DNA of 64,000 nucleotides from CALCNS01 sp964425745 (GTDB lineage: Bacteria; Bacillota; JAAYKD01). Within the stretch, counting starts at the first letter, position 1. Each line of letters starts with the position of its first letter. The stretch is taken from NCBI GenBank assembly GCA_964425745.1, contig CAYRNW010000005.1, forward strand, positions 62,001 through 126,000. The letters run 5' to 3'. The position numbers were made by a program, and so were the translations under genes. The notes beneath the pieces were generated by a model. The model had not been told where the DNA came from and did not search any database. It was given only the letters and a program-made list of their open reading frames with translations. Shown piece after piece: positions 7,827 through 17,035 of the stretch.

Positions 7827-8603
7827 CCAAAGATTTCTTCGTTTGAGTTGACGATAAAAGAGATAAAAGACAGATACCGATAAAAGGATGACATAGAGAT
7901 ATCCGTATTTCCAGGGGATCTCCGGCATGGAGGTGAAATTCATTCCATACCAACCTGCGATGAACATTAGAGGAGTAAAAATTGCTGTGATAATGGTCAA
8001 CATGGTAATGACGGTGTTCTGTTTTAAGTCCAAAGATGATTGGTAGATTTCTCGCACTTCCCGTGAATAATCTCGTATAAACTGGGTACTTCCTCGCAAG
8101 CGTTCCGCTCGCTCCGCAAAAAGACGGAAAAGAAACAAACGATCAACATCAAAACATAGATTCTCGTTGGTAGCTAAGTTATGAGCGATTTCAATAATTT
8201 GGGTATAAAAGTTTTGCAAGACCAAGAGGCGTTTTCGAATGTTGATCATATCACGATTAAAATGGCCATTCTTTCCTTGGCCGATTGCATCTTCCATTCG
8301 TGCGATTCTTTCTTCTAAGTCTTCTAAAACGGCAATATCGTCCCCGGTAAGCTCGTCGAGAAAGCTATATAAGAACCGCTCCATATTTGCCTCATGCCAG
8401 TAATTTTCGCGGGTCATTTTTTGCAATATCGTAGAGACGATTTGCCTATGATCAATAAAAACGATTCTACCGGGTTTTATAAAAAAGCTAAAGGTTTCAT
8501 TTCCCTTGCTGAATTCTTCGCCGGGTAAAACGATGGTGCCTAAATAATAATCATGATGAGTTTCAATTTTATTGTAATGGATTTGAGCAGGATCTATGAC
8601 CAC
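7824..8603 (-). CDS. corA: CorA-family magnesium/divalent cation transporter
   Basis: CorA is a pentameric inner-membrane channel for Mg2+ or other divalent cations. The product has a long helical cytoplasmic part and two C-terminal transmembrane helices (about 199-220 and 231-252 of 259), with the family signature YGMNF between them. From the only standard start in the frame, GTG 8603, the protein is 259 residues, shorter than most CorA proteins. The open frame continues about 47 codons upstream with protein-like sequence and a good purine-rich site (AAGGGGA, about 8753-8759) placed 8 bases before an ATA codon at 8742-8744. The true start may therefore be non-standard. Confidence 0.85.
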   Translation of the reverse strand: MVIDPAQIHYNKIETHHDYYLGTIVLPGEEFSKGNETFSFFIKPGRIVFIDHRQIVSTILQKMTRENYWHEANMERFLYSFLDELTGDDIAVLEDLEERIARMEDAIGQGKNGHFNRDMINIRKRLLVLQNFYTQIIEIAHNLATNENLCFDVDRLFLFRLFAERAERLRGSTQFIRDYSREVREIYQSSLDLKQNTVITMLTIITAIFTPLMFIAGWYGMNFTSMPEIPWKYGYLYVILLSVSVFYLFYRQLKRRNLW

Positions 8604-8814
8604 TTGCTCGCCGAATCCGCAGGATTGTTGGATCGACTGGAATTCGGATTGATTGGTGATGGCAAGAAAAGATTCAGGCCAGTCAACACAAATCTGAGAT
8701 CCCTGATATTGTAATGATGTTTTTCCAAAAGTATAGAGTTCTATGGAAATCTTCCCCTTTTTTCATTCGTATAAAATCAGTATATCATATTTTTCGCGGA
8801 AATGAAGCGGAGGC

Positions 8815-8843
8815 TTGATTTTTTTTTGACGCCATGCTATACT
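8815..8843 (+). promoter_or_regulatory. Sigma-A promoter of tRNA-Thr
   Basis: TTGATT (8815-8820), 17-nt spacer, TATACT (8838-8843), 24 bases before the tRNA. Confidence 0.6.
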
Positions 8844-8866
8844 TTTCCCCGATACATTTGAAACAT

Positions 8867-8942
<76 letters not shown>

Positions 8943-8947
8943 AGCTC

Positions 8948-8980
8948 AAAAAGGGAGCCGCAGTTGCAGCTCCCTTTTTT
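8948..8980 (+). terminator. Terminator after tRNA-Thr
   Basis: Stem AAAAGGGAGC/GCTCCCTTTT with loop CGCAGTTGCA, ending in a run of six T residues. Confidence 0.85.
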
Positions 8981-9085
8981 CATAGCTAAATCATTTCTCG
9001 GTTCTAACCAATAAAAATACTCGCCCGCAAAATGCAGCCGAGTCTTTTTATGTTTGCAAACACTTCATATACTGTTGTTGAGAAC

Positions 9086-9277
9086 TTAAAGTGCTCTCTG
9101 GACTTTGCCGGAACGGATACAGCGGGTACAAACGCGAATGCGAGTAGGGGTTCCACCTACGATCGCATGCACGGATTGCAGATTGGGCGCAATCACTTTT
9201 TTATTTCGATTTCCTCTTTTGGAGATCAAATTCCCTGTTGTAACGCCTTTGCCGCAAATTTCACATACTCGTGCCAT
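9086..9277 (-). CDS. rpmB: 50S ribosomal protein L28
   Basis: The 63-residue protein matches L28 along its length: MARVCEICGKG at the start, the basic SKRGNRNKK segment, and C-terminal CTRCIRSGKV. Two CxxC pairs (CEIC and CTRC) mark the zinc-binding form. ATG 9277 is chosen because AGGAGGTGG lies directly upstream and the sequence before it is not L28-like. The gene is divergent from fakA, an arrangement common in Firmicutes. Confidence 0.96.
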   Translation of the reverse strand: MARVCEICGKGVTTGNLISKRGNRNKKVIAPNLQSVHAIVGGTPTRIRVCTRCIRSGKVQRAL

Positions 9278-9318
9278 GGTTCCACCTCCTTTGGTGTTGC
9301 CAAGTGTTGAACATTCGT

Positions 9319-9347
9319 ATTCTATCACAGAAATCAAATCTTGACAA
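9319..9347 (-). promoter_or_regulatory. Sigma-A promoter of rpmB
   Basis: On the minus strand TTGTCA (9347-9342), 17-nt spacer, TAGAAT (9324-9319), about 40 bases upstream of the start codon. Confidence 0.7.
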
Positions 9348-9457
9348 GCTTTAATCATGAGAATTTCTGAAAATTTCTCTTTTCATTTCTTAGGTTTCAG
9401 TGTAAAATAGAAGTATAAGAAATCAATCCTCGATTTTTAAATAAGGAGGCGATTCTT

Positions 9458-11143
9458 TTGGCAGAAGAAATTAAGAAAGAATATATAAATGCCGAAGATT
9501 TACAAAGAATGTTTCGTGCTGCTACAAACCAGCTCTTAAGCAAGAGAGATAAAATCAATGCTCTCAATGTTTTTCCGGTTCCTGACGGAGATACAGGTAC
9601 CAATATGTACTTAACGATGAAATCAGCGATTGACGAACTCGCTGCAGTCGACCATTTGTCGATTACTAAAGTATGCAGTGCTGTCAGTTTGGGGGCTCTC
9701 ATGGGGGCAAGAGGAAATTCCGGTGTGATTTTATCTCAAATCCTGCGCGGTATAACCCGATATTTAGCACAGAAAGAAAAAATCAACACAACCGAGTTTG
9801 CGAAGGCCTTACAAGAAGGGGTTCAGGCTGCCTATAAAGCAGTGATGAGACCTACAGAGGGAACTATCTTAACGGTTGTCAAAGAAGCTGCCAAAGAGGC
9901 TTCTGCACAAGCTCGCAGTCATCGCGATTTTTATTCCTTCTTAGCAGTGGTTATTAAAAAGGCTGAAGAGGCACTGGAGAAAACCCCGGAGCAATTACCG
10001 GTTTTAAAACAAGCTGGTGTCGTCGATGCCGGAGGAGCCGGATTGGTAGCCATTTTACAAGGCTTTCATCAGGTTATTAACGGAGAAGGGGTCGGAGATG
10101 TGCTTGATGAACAGCTTACAGAAAACCCGAAAGCAATGAATGTTGCTCAGGCAGTTTTAACCGATTCAGCTGAGATTGAGTTTGCCTATTGCACCGAAAT
10201 GATAGTTTTAGGTGAGAATTTAAACGAAGACACCCTATTACAAAAGTTAATTCCTTTAGGGGACTCTCTGTTGGTGGTTGGCGATTCAAACATTTTGAAA
10301 GTTCATGTTCATACCAATCATCCCGGTCGTGCTTTGGAAGCAGCTTTGGAAATGGGAAATTTGAGTAAGATTAAAATTGAAAACATGCGAGAGCAGCATC
10401 ATCATTTGATTATGGAATCATTACCCGTAGAAGAAGTGACGATACATCAGTCGGGGACAACCTTTGAGAATACCATGCAAGAAAAGCCGATTGCAATCGT
10501 TGGCATTGTAGCCGGAAGCGGATTAGCCGACATCTTCAAAAGCCTAGGAACGGATTTAGTAATAGAAGGTGGTCAGACGATGAACCCCAGCACGGAAGAT
10601 ATCGTGCGTGCGGTCGAGCAAGCGCCCTCTCAAACCGTGTTCGTTCTACCGAACAACAAGAATATTATTATGGCGGCCCAACAAGCAAAGCTCATCAGTT
10701 CAAAACAAATTTTTGTGATTCCGACCACAACGATTCCTCAGGGGATTGCAGCTTTGTTAGCCTTTAATCCTGAATTACAAGATTATGAAGCTTTGGCAAA
10801 TACAATGGAAGCAGCCAGTCAGGATATTGTGACGGGGCAATTAACTTATTCAATACGGGATACGATTGTCGAAGATCAGTCCATCCACGAAGGGGACTAT
10901 ATTGCTCTCTATGACGGACACATCGCTGCGGTTTCTCCAGATCGCGAGATTGCTTTAGATCAGCTCATGGATAAAATATTAGAAGAGCCTCATGAGATTG
11001 TTACGATTTATTATGGTCAAGAAGTATCGGAAGAAGAAGCTCGAACTTACCTAGAAAAGGCACAGACGCGATATCCGAATCACGAAATTGAACTCTATTA
11101 CGGAGGTCAACCCGTTTATTATTACATTATTTCAGCCGAATAA
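9458..11143 (+). CDS. fakA: Fatty acid kinase catalytic subunit FakA (DAK2/YloV)
   Basis: FakA phosphorylates a fatty acid held by a FakB (DegV-family) protein, giving acyl-phosphate for phospholipid synthesis. The 561-residue product has the N-terminal DhaL/DAK2 domain with the Mg-ATP-binding motif PVPDGDTGTNM (about 40-50) and GARGNSGVILSQ, a middle domain, and a C-terminal DegV-like domain (about 340-561). The start is TTG 9458, with AAGGAGG (9444-9450) correctly placed. A FakB candidate is encoded at 38573-39442. The yloU (asp23-like) gene that often lies between rpmB and fakA is absent here. Confidence 0.92.
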   Translation: MAEEIKKEYINAEDLQRMFRAATNQLLSKRDKINALNVFPVPDGDTGTNMYLTMKSAIDELAAVDHLSITKVCSAVSLGALMGARGNSGVILSQILRGITRYLAQKEKINTTEFAKALQEGVQAAYKAVMRPTEGTILTVVKEAAKEASAQARSHRDFYSFLAVVIKKAEEALEKTPEQLPVLKQAGVVDAGGAGLVAILQGFHQVINGEGVGDVLDEQLTENPKAMNVAQAVLTDSAEIEFAYCTEMIVLGENLNEDTLLQKLIPLGDSLLVVGDSNILKVHVHTNHPGRALEAALEMGNLSKIKIENMREQHHHLIMESLPVEEVTIHQSGTTFENTMQEKPIAIVGIVAGSGLADIFKSLGTDLVIEGGQTMNPSTEDIVRAVEQAPSQTVFVLPNNKNIIMAAQQAKLISSKQIFVIPTTTIPQGIAALLAFNPELQDYEALANTMEAASQDIVTGQLTYSIRDTIVEDQSIHEGDYIALYDGHIAAVSPDREIALDQLMDKILEEPHEIVTIYYGQEVSEEEARTYLEKAQTRYPNHEIELYYGGQPVYYYIISAE

Positions 11144-11161
11144 AGAAGCGAACGTTGAATC

Positions 11162-11186
11162 GGGACCGCAATCGGCGGTCCCTTTT
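11162..11186 (+). terminator. Terminator between fakA and recG
   Basis: Stem GGGACCGC/GCGGTCCC with a 5-nt loop followed by TTTT. It lies inside a 5' extension of the recG frame, which argues for the downstream recG start. Confidence 0.75.
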
Positions 11187-11217
11187 CATTGGAAAGGGGG
11201 AGAAGGTCTCGCATAAA

Positions 11218-13242
11218 ATGGATACGCATTTCGGTATACAACAATTGCAAGGTGTGGGTCCGAAACGCCTGACAATGCTGCAGGAAATGGAGATTTTTTC
11301 TCTCACGGATCTTCTTCATACCTATCCCAAAAGTTACCAATTCCAAGAAAAGAGAGACGGCTGGCCGGAAGCCCCCCTACCTGCTTATGATATTCTTATC
11401 GATACAACGGTTTCTGGAACTGCCAGTATTTTTCGGAAGAAGAAGCTCGTGATGGTCAGACTTCCGTTAACCGATGAACAGGGCGTTAAAATAACTGCCA
11501 TTTGGTTTAATCAACCGTATCGGAAGAATCAATTTCCGATAGGGAGCAAGCTTTGGGTTTTGGGACGCTGCACTCAGAAAGGCTCATTTCGTTCGATTCA
11601 AGTCAAGCAATGTGGGATCGGAGCCGGAGTGGGAGGGTACAAATCCTTCTATGAGCTACCTAAAGGGATCTCTCAGAATCTATTTCGTCAATGGCTTCAG
11701 GAAACGTTTTCTCATTTCGATGAGATTGAAAAGGAACTTTGGCCGGAGTCTTGGCTAAAACGCTTGCCCATCTCCATAAAAGAAGCCTTGTGGCAAATTC
11801 ATTTCCCCTCCAATGTTGAAACTCTTCAACTCGCACAGCAGCGCTTGATCTTGGATCAAACACTGATCCTGCAACTGATGCAGCAGACAGGTTCCAAACA
11901 TTCAAACGGAATTGCTCAGCCCTGCTCTAATCAACAGCATTTGCTTTGGAAGAAGGGTTTACCTTTTGAGCTGACCGATGCACAAAAGAGAGTCATACAG
12001 GAAATTAGGGCCGATATGGCACAAGAGACCCCTATGGCTCGTTTTGTACAGGGAGACGTTGGAAGCGGAAAAACAGTGGTTGCGGTAGCTGCGCTCCACC
12101 AGGCGGCTGAAAATGGATATCAAGCTGTTTTTTTGGCTCCTACGGAGTTATTAGCTCGGCAGCATGCTGAAAGCATAGTTAAACTACTGCCAACAGAAAT
12201 CCCTCTTTATTTATTAACGGGAAAATCTTCAAAGACGGAACGGGAGAGATGTCAAGAAGCTGCGAGTGCGGGGGTTCCTGGGGTTTGGGTAGGCACCCAT
12301 GCACTTCTAACAGAGAGCATGACCTTTCTCAACTTAAGTTTATTAGTAATCGACGAACAACATCGCTTTGGTGTGCTTCAGCGTAGAAAGTTACTACAAG
12401 ATCGTTTACGGACACCAGACTTTCTAAGTTTATCTGCAACCCCGATTCCCCGGAGTTTAGCCATGCTCCTTTATGGAGACATGCAAGCAAGCATTCTTGA
12501 TCAACTGCCGCCTAATCGTCTCCCCATAAAAACCGTTTGGGTACAAGAACCCAGTCGGGTCGAGAAGTTGATGAAATACTGTTTGGACGAGATGCTTCAA
12601 GGACATGCAGTCTATTGGGTTTGTCCTAGTATCGAACAGGCAGAGGATGCCGAAGAAAGGATGCCATCGGTAGAAGAACGCGAAAAAATCCTCAAAACAA
12701 TTTGGCCAACTGACCGCTGGGCTACCTTACATGGGCAAATGAAAGTGCAAGAGCGTCAAGAAGTCATGGAGCGTTTTGAGAGCGGAGCACTTTCTGCACT
12801 TTTGGCAACGACGGTCATAGAAGTTGGTGTTGATCAGCCCAAGGCGACGGTTATGGTCATAGAAGGGGCAGATCGGTTTGGATTAGCTCAGCTTCATCAG
12901 TTGCGAGGAAGAGTAGGCAGAGGAAACCTGCCTTCCTATTGCGCATTATTGACCTCGGGAACAATAACATCAACCGCCGAACAACGAATCAAAGCTCTAT
13001 GTGATTCTCAAGATGGATTCTACCTCTCTCAGTTGGATTTAGAATTGCGGGGTCCCGGTGAAATTTTAGGAACCAGTCAAAGCGGATTCAGTGATCTTTT
13101 GGTTTTCCGTTGGCAGGTTGAGGAGAATACGCTTGCAACCATTCGTACCTGTTTAGAAGAATGGAAGAAGGGTATTGTTCAGATTCCCTCTGAACTATGG
13201 CAAAGAATTGTTCAACGTTTTTCAGAAAAACCCATGGCATAG
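11218..13242 (+). CDS. recG: ATP-dependent DNA helicase RecG
   Basis: RecG remodels stalled replication forks and branch-migrates Holliday junctions. The 674-residue product has an N-terminal wedge/OB region (1-230), then superfamily 2 motifs: Walker A GDVGSGKT (about 279-286), the DExx box DEQHRFG (about 378), SATPIPRS, and the C-terminal RGRVGRG. ATG 11218 is preferred, with a purine-rich site (AAGGGGGAGAAGG) upstream; an earlier in-frame TTG at 11155 would translate through the terminator. rsmD follows after 19 bases. Confidence 0.93.
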   Translation: MDTHFGIQQLQGVGPKRLTMLQEMEIFSLTDLLHTYPKSYQFQEKRDGWPEAPLPAYDILIDTTVSGTASIFRKKKLVMVRLPLTDEQGVKITAIWFNQPYRKNQFPIGSKLWVLGRCTQKGSFRSIQVKQCGIGAGVGGYKSFYELPKGISQNLFRQWLQETFSHFDEIEKELWPESWLKRLPISIKEALWQIHFPSNVETLQLAQQRLILDQTLILQLMQQTGSKHSNGIAQPCSNQQHLLWKKGLPFELTDAQKRVIQEIRADMAQETPMARFVQGDVGSGKTVVAVAALHQAAENGYQAVFLAPTELLARQHAESIVKLLPTEIPLYLLTGKSSKTERERCQEAASAGVPGVWVGTHALLTESMTFLNLSLLVIDEQHRFGVLQRRKLLQDRLRTPDFLSLSATPIPRSLAMLLYGDMQASILDQLPPNRLPIKTVWVQEPSRVEKLMKYCLDEMLQGHAVYWVCPSIEQAEDAEERMPSVEEREKILKTIWPTDRWATLHGQMKVQERQEVMERFESGALSALLATTVIEVGVDQPKATVMVIEGADRFGLAQLHQLRGRVGRGNLPSYCALLTSGTITSTAEQRIKALCDSQDGFYLSQLDLELRGPGEILGTSQSGFSDLLVFRWQVEENTLATIRTCLEEWKKGIVQIPSELWQRIVQRFSEKPMA

Positions 13243-13261
13243 CAGAAAGTAGGATTGTAGT

Positions 13262-13828
13262 ATGAGAATAATTGCCGGCAGTATTCGGGGCCGTACTCTA
13301 AAAAGCCCAAAGACCGATGCCACACGTCCCACTGCAGATCGGCTCAAAGAGAGCCTTTTCAGTATTTTAATGCCAAAGCTTTGGCAAGCTCAGGTTCTTG
13401 ATGTGTTTGCCGGAAGTGGAGCCTTAGGGTTAGAGGCATTGAGTAGAGGGGCAGCTTTTGCTACATTTATCGAAATGAAGCCTGCCACCCTACAATTAAT
13501 CCAAGATAATATAGGGTTATGTGGCTTCGAGGATCAAACAAAGATTATTTTGGGGGATGCACTGCAAAAATTAAAAAGCTTTCGACCCAATCAAGCAATT
13601 GATTTGGTATTTATAGATCCTCCATATCAGAAGGAACTTTGCGTTCAAACCTTAGAGATATTAGCGAGTGTTTCCTGGTTGAAACCAACTTCTCTCATCG
13701 TCATCGAGCATCATCTCAAAGAAATTCTACCCGAACGGGTAGGCAGACTCGTGCGCTACCGTCAAGTGAAACAAGGAGAAAGTGTTTTATCCTTTTATCA
13801 GAACGCCGAGGAGGAGTCACAAACGTGA
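13262..13828 (+). CDS. rsmD: 16S rRNA (guanine966-N2)-methyltransferase RsmD
   Basis: RsmD methylates G966 of 16S rRNA in the assembled 30S particle using S-adenosylmethionine. The 188-residue protein begins with the characteristic RIIAGSIRGRTLKSP and RPTADRLKESLFSIL, followed by the SAM motif LDVFAGSGALGLEALSRGA and the catalytic DPPY motif at about 119-122. The stop overlaps the GTG start of the next gene. In Bacillus this gene (ylbH) is followed by coaD; coaD is missing at this position. Confidence 0.93.
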   Translation: MRIIAGSIRGRTLKSPKTDATRPTADRLKESLFSILMPKLWQAQVLDVFAGSGALGLEALSRGAAFATFIEMKPATLQLIQDNIGLCGFEDQTKIILGDALQKLKSFRPNQAIDLVFIDPPYQKELCVQTLEILASVSWLKPTSLIVIEHHLKEILPERVGRLVRYRQVKQGESVLSFYQNAEEESQT

Positions 13829-14823
13829 ATTGGTTAAAGGCGAACCGGAAATATATTGTCATCTTTTGTATTCTGTTGGGCGTAGAGCTCGTGTTTCTTT
13901 ATTACCCTTTGAATTACATTGTTTATCATGGGGGTCAAGCAACCGATTTAGCTCCTTATGTTCAAGTGCAAGACGGGGACCAAGATGACGAAGGGGTCTT
14001 GTATATGCTGAGTATTTTTACTTCAAAGGCCAATGGAGCCCTTTGGTTGCGAGCCCAATTTGACAATACCATGGATTTAAAACCCATTGAAACTGTGATG
14101 CCCAGCGATATGACCATGGAAGAGTATAACGAGCAAATGAAAAAAAGCATGGATGACAGCCAAAAAAAAGCCACCCTTCTTGCACTTCAAGCAGCAGGAA
14201 TACCGGTTGAAGTGCAAGGTGGTGGTTTGATCATCAATGAATTTACTGAAACAAGTCTCATGAAAGATATGTTGCAAAAAGGAGATATCATCAAGAAATT
14301 TGAAGGTCAAGTGATGCTCCTCAATGAGGATTTGCAACGACGCTTGCTGCAATACCAGCCAGGAGACGAGGTTTCTTTACTTGTCGAACGAGATCAACAA
14401 CTCTTGGAAATAAAAGGAGTCTTGAGCCAAGATGAATCCGGAAAAGCTAAACTCGGGATCTATATAGCCTCCACACCTTGGGAACTGGTCCATGATCGTG
14501 TGATTACCTTTCAAAACGAAGAAATCGGTGGAGGTTCCGCAGGAATGATGCTTACACTGGAGATTTTGAATCAACTCCTCGAAGAAGATCTCACACAGGG
14601 CTTCAAAATTGCAGGAACAGGAACAATACGTTTAGATGGCAGTATTGGACCGATTGAAGGCGTAAAGCAAAAATTACACGCTGCCGAAGAAGCAGGAGCA
14701 TTGTATTTCTTAGTAGCCTCAGAAAACTCAGAAGAAGCCAAGTCCTATGCGACAAAAATCAAGGTTGTGCCAGTGGCTCGGTTAGAAGAAGCGCTTGCTT
14801 TTTTACAAAGCTTACCACAGTAA
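13825..14823 (+). CDS. ylbL: Membrane-anchored PDZ/Lon-type serine protease (YlbL/SepM-like)
   Basis: The 332-residue product has one N-terminal transmembrane helix (about 9-29), a PDZ domain (about 105-200) and a C-terminal Lon proteolytic domain outside the membrane. The catalytic dyad is visible as Ser238 in GGGSAGMM and Lys281 in EGVKQKL. Relatives cut small secreted peptides or damaged membrane proteins (SepM in streptococci, YlbL in Bacillus). GTG 13825 overlaps the rsmD stop and has GAGGAG (13809-13814) upstream; longer frames upstream only run through rsmD. Its position next to ylbM (tmcAL) matches Bacillus gene order. Confidence 0.87.
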   Translation: MNWLKANRKYIVIFCILLGVELVFLYYPLNYIVYHGGQATDLAPYVQVQDGDQDDEGVLYMLSIFTSKANGALWLRAQFDNTMDLKPIETVMPSDMTMEEYNEQMKKSMDDSQKKATLLALQAAGIPVEVQGGGLIINEFTETSLMKDMLQKGDIIKKFEGQVMLLNEDLQRRLLQYQPGDEVSLLVERDQQLLEIKGVLSQDESGKAKLGIYIASTPWELVHDRVITFQNEEIGGGSAGMMLTLEILNQLLEEDLTQGFKIAGTGTIRLDGSIGPIEGVKQKLHAAEEAGALYFLVASENSEEAKSYATKIKVVPVARLEEALAFLQSLPQ

Positions 14824-14833
14824 GACCGACACA

Positions 14834-16042
14834 TTAATACCGAATGGGCTGTTGTGTCAACCAAATTCCGGGTTGCTGTGCTTCTTGTGATAAAGCAATT
14901 TCCCAAAGAGCAGAAGCCAAGCGGTCAATTTCCAAAAGCCGCTGTCCATAGTGATTTAAAGCATCAGATTGTTTTCTGGGGCGTGTAATGACAGGTATCG
15001 GCGAAGAGGTTCGCCATTCCGATAAGATCTTTTGTCCGATTTGATTATAGGCTAAAACCATGGCATAGGGGAGATGTTGATCTTTGGCAGGAATGTCCTC
15101 TTTACGGATTCCCAATAGTAATTGAAAAAGACTCCTTTGTAACTTGCTGTAAGGGTAGCGTTTGCTCTTGACACGGTGGATCAATTCGTCTAAGCTACGG
15201 CTATCTCGTTTTGTAATCCAGCGATGTTCTAATCCTTCTGTCATTTCCGGAAGTTGTTTCAACTCTTCCGTTGTGCTTCGTTGTAAAAGCGTTAGAATCT
15301 GAGGGGCAAAAGCTTCGGCCGATAATAAAATTCGGTTTAGCTTGCGTTGTTCTTGCAAAGTATCATAAGAAACCGAGGGTAAGTACTCTCGCAGCTCCTG
15401 ACCTTCTGAGAGCGCTTTCCGAATTGCGGTAGCGCTAGCCATGGGCTGGAGAAGATCATCTAAATAGCCCGCTCCCACTCTGGGAATACTAATCGCAAGT
15501 AAAGAACTATCGTATTGTTGAATCGCTTTTAAGTACGCAATGGCTAAAATATTGTTAGGGCTTTTAAGATGAGACGACAAATGAGAAAGTTGTGGATGCT
15601 GCTCCAATGATTCGGTCAAGGTTTTGCCAAAATTACCGCCACGTTTGTGCTCGGTTTTTGCCAGAAGCTGTAAAGGAACATCTTGACTTAAGACAGAGGC
15701 GATTTCCTTCAAAACAGCCAGATTTTCGGATTCAGCACCAAAGCTGATCGCTTCAATTCCTGGCAATTGATCCAGCAATGAGACGCCACCTTGTGCAAAA
15801 AGATCGGCATGATGCAACGAAAATACAGTAGGAAGCATGATCACGAGATCTGCACCATGAGCAACCGCGGTTTTTGCTCGTTGCCAGGGATCAAGAATCG
15901 CAGGGGTTCCTCGTTGAGTGAAAAACCCGCTCATGACCACAACCACGGCATCGGCACGACTTTTGATTTTCGCTTGTTTCAGCTGATATTGATGTCCAAA
16001 ATGAAAAGGATTATACTCTGCAACGATTCCGACCATCTTCAT
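14834..16042 (-). CDS. tmcAL: tRNA(Met) cytidine acetate ligase TmcAL (YlbM)
   Basis: TmcAL makes N4-acetylcytidine at the wobble base of elongator tRNA-Met from acetate and ATP. The 402-residue protein starts with GIVAEYNPFHFGHQYQL, which contains the HxGH nucleotidyltransferase motif (FHFGH), and has VVVMSGFFTQRGTPA next, both diagnostic of this family. It is transcribed opposite to its neighbours and converges on ylbL, only 10 bases away, without an obvious terminator. The divergent promoter for yceD-rpmF lies upstream. Confidence 0.92.
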   Translation of the reverse strand: MKMVGIVAEYNPFHFGHQYQLKQAKIKSRADAVVVVMSGFFTQRGTPAILDPWQRAKTAVAHGADLVIMLPTVFSLHHADLFAQGGVSLLDQLPGIEAISFGAESENLAVLKEIASVLSQDVPLQLLAKTEHKRGGNFGKTLTESLEQHPQLSHLSSHLKSPNNILAIAYLKAIQQYDSSLLAISIPRVGAGYLDDLLQPMASATAIRKALSEGQELREYLPSVSYDTLQEQRKLNRILLSAEAFAPQILTLLQRSTTEELKQLPEMTEGLEHRWITKRDSRSLDELIHRVKSKRYPYSKLQRSLFQLLLGIRKEDIPAKDQHLPYAMVLAYNQIGQKILSEWRTSSPIPVITRPRKQSDALNHYGQRLLEIDRLASALWEIALSQEAQQPGIWLTQQPIRY

Positions 16043-16128
16043 GATGCCACCCCCTCTTTATAATTCATTGTAACAAAATTAAGGGGTCGGTTCAAGAAGT
16101 TTCCATCGATATTTAATGAAACTATATA

Positions 16129-16157
16129 TTGACAAACTACTCAAAAAAGGATACAAT
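16129..16157 (+). promoter_or_regulatory. Sigma-A promoter of yceD-rpmF
   Basis: A perfect TTGACA (16129-16134), 17-nt spacer, TACAAT (16152-16157), 29 bases before the yceD start. Confidence 0.85.
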
Positions 16158-16185
16158 ATCACGCAGACTAAATCGAGGTGATACG

Positions 16186-16716
16186 ATGATTTTGCCGGTT
16201 GCCGAGTTAAAAAGACTGGTAGGAGAGCAAAAGAAATTTCAGTGGCAGGAACCCGTTTCTAGCTTTGATTTTACCGACATGGACATGTCCTTAATCAGCC
16301 CTGTTGAGGCTGAGGTAACGGTCGTTAATGTTGGAGATCGATTTCTGGTGCATGGTTCGGCCAAAGCAGAGATGAAAATGACCTGTTGTCGCTGCTTATC
16401 GGAATTCCCCCAAACGTTGAATGTGGAATTGTCCGAGCAGTATCTTTTTGTCTCCAAAGGGGAACCTGAGGAAGATGACGAAGAAGAAGATGAAGAGGAT
16501 CGCTATCTACCTGTGTTAGCCGCAGATCAAATCGATGTCAGTCGCTTATTGGTTGAGGCGTTTTTTAGTCAATTACCCTTGAAAATGCTTTGCCGAGAAG
16601 ATTGCTTGGGCTTATGTGATCAATGCGGGGCGAACCTCAATGAAGGTCCCTGTCAATGTCAACCTCAAGCAGTAGATCCCCGGTTTGCTATTTTGAGTCA
16701 ATGGGGAAAGAAATAA
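16186..16716 (+). CDS. yceD: YceD/DUF177 family protein
   Basis: The 176-residue protein belongs to DUF177, a family nearly always paired with rpmF and linked to 23S rRNA or ribosome assembly; its molecular role is not firmly known. The C-terminal signature CREDCLGLCDQCGANLN ... CQC ... DPRF is intact and has Cys residues spaced for metal binding. An acidic run of about 13 Asp/Glu residues (about 97-110) precedes it. ATG 16186 follows GAGGTG (16175-16180). rpmF follows after 63 bases. Confidence 0.88.
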   Translation: MILPVAELKRLVGEQKKFQWQEPVSSFDFTDMDMSLISPVEAEVTVVNVGDRFLVHGSAKAEMKMTCCRCLSEFPQTLNVELSEQYLFVSKGEPEEDDEEEDEEDRYLPVLAADQIDVSRLLVEAFFSQLPLKMLCREDCLGLCDQCGANLNEGPCQCQPQAVDPRFAILSQWGKK

Positions 16717-16779
16717 AACTTTGTTCGATCATTCCAACCTATGAATGATAAAGAGAACACCAAGAAGGAGGTGTGAAGA

Positions 16780-16965
16780 ATGGGTGCTGTACCAAAAACA
16801 AAGACGTCCAAAGCGCGTCGTAACAGTCGTCGTGCCAGCAATTTCCGTCTTGGCGTTCCCGGCTTAGTTGAATGCCCCCAATGCCACAAACCGAAACTAT
16901 CCCATAGTGTATGTCCTGAATGTGGATATTACAAGGGTAAGGAAGTTGTAGCAATTCAAGAATAA
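16780..16965 (+). CDS. rpmF: 50S ribosomal protein L32
   Basis: The 61-residue protein has the L32 N-terminus (GAVPKTKTSKARRNSRRAS) and the zinc-ribbon pairs CPQC and CPEC. A strong AAGGAGG site is about 10 bases upstream. It is the second gene of the yceD-rpmF unit, which ends in a duplicated terminator. Confidence 0.96.
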   Translation: MGAVPKTKTSKARRNSRRASNFRLGVPGLVECPQCHKPKLSHSVCPECGYYKGKEVVAIQE

Positions 16966-16988
16966 TTGTTTTCAAACAATGCGAACAA

Positions 16989-17034
16989 GCCCCTGACTTC
17001 AGGGGCCAAGCCCCTGACTTCAGGGGCTTCTTTT
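16989..17034 (+). terminator. Tandem duplicated terminator after rpmF
   Basis: The same hairpin GCCCCTGA/TCAGGGGC is present twice, at 16989-17006 and 17010-17027, separated by 3 bases; a T-rich run follows only the second. The arrangement looks like a local tandem duplication of a terminator stem. Confidence 0.85.
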
Positions 17035-17035
17035 C

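Noticed and set aside
8764..8766. ATG upstream of corA as its start
   Set aside because: It is in a different frame from corA and would need a frameshift.
13639..13824. Longer start for the YlbL-like protease
   Set aside because: The extra part only reads through rsmD out of frame; GTG 13825 has a ribosome binding site and precedes the membrane anchor.
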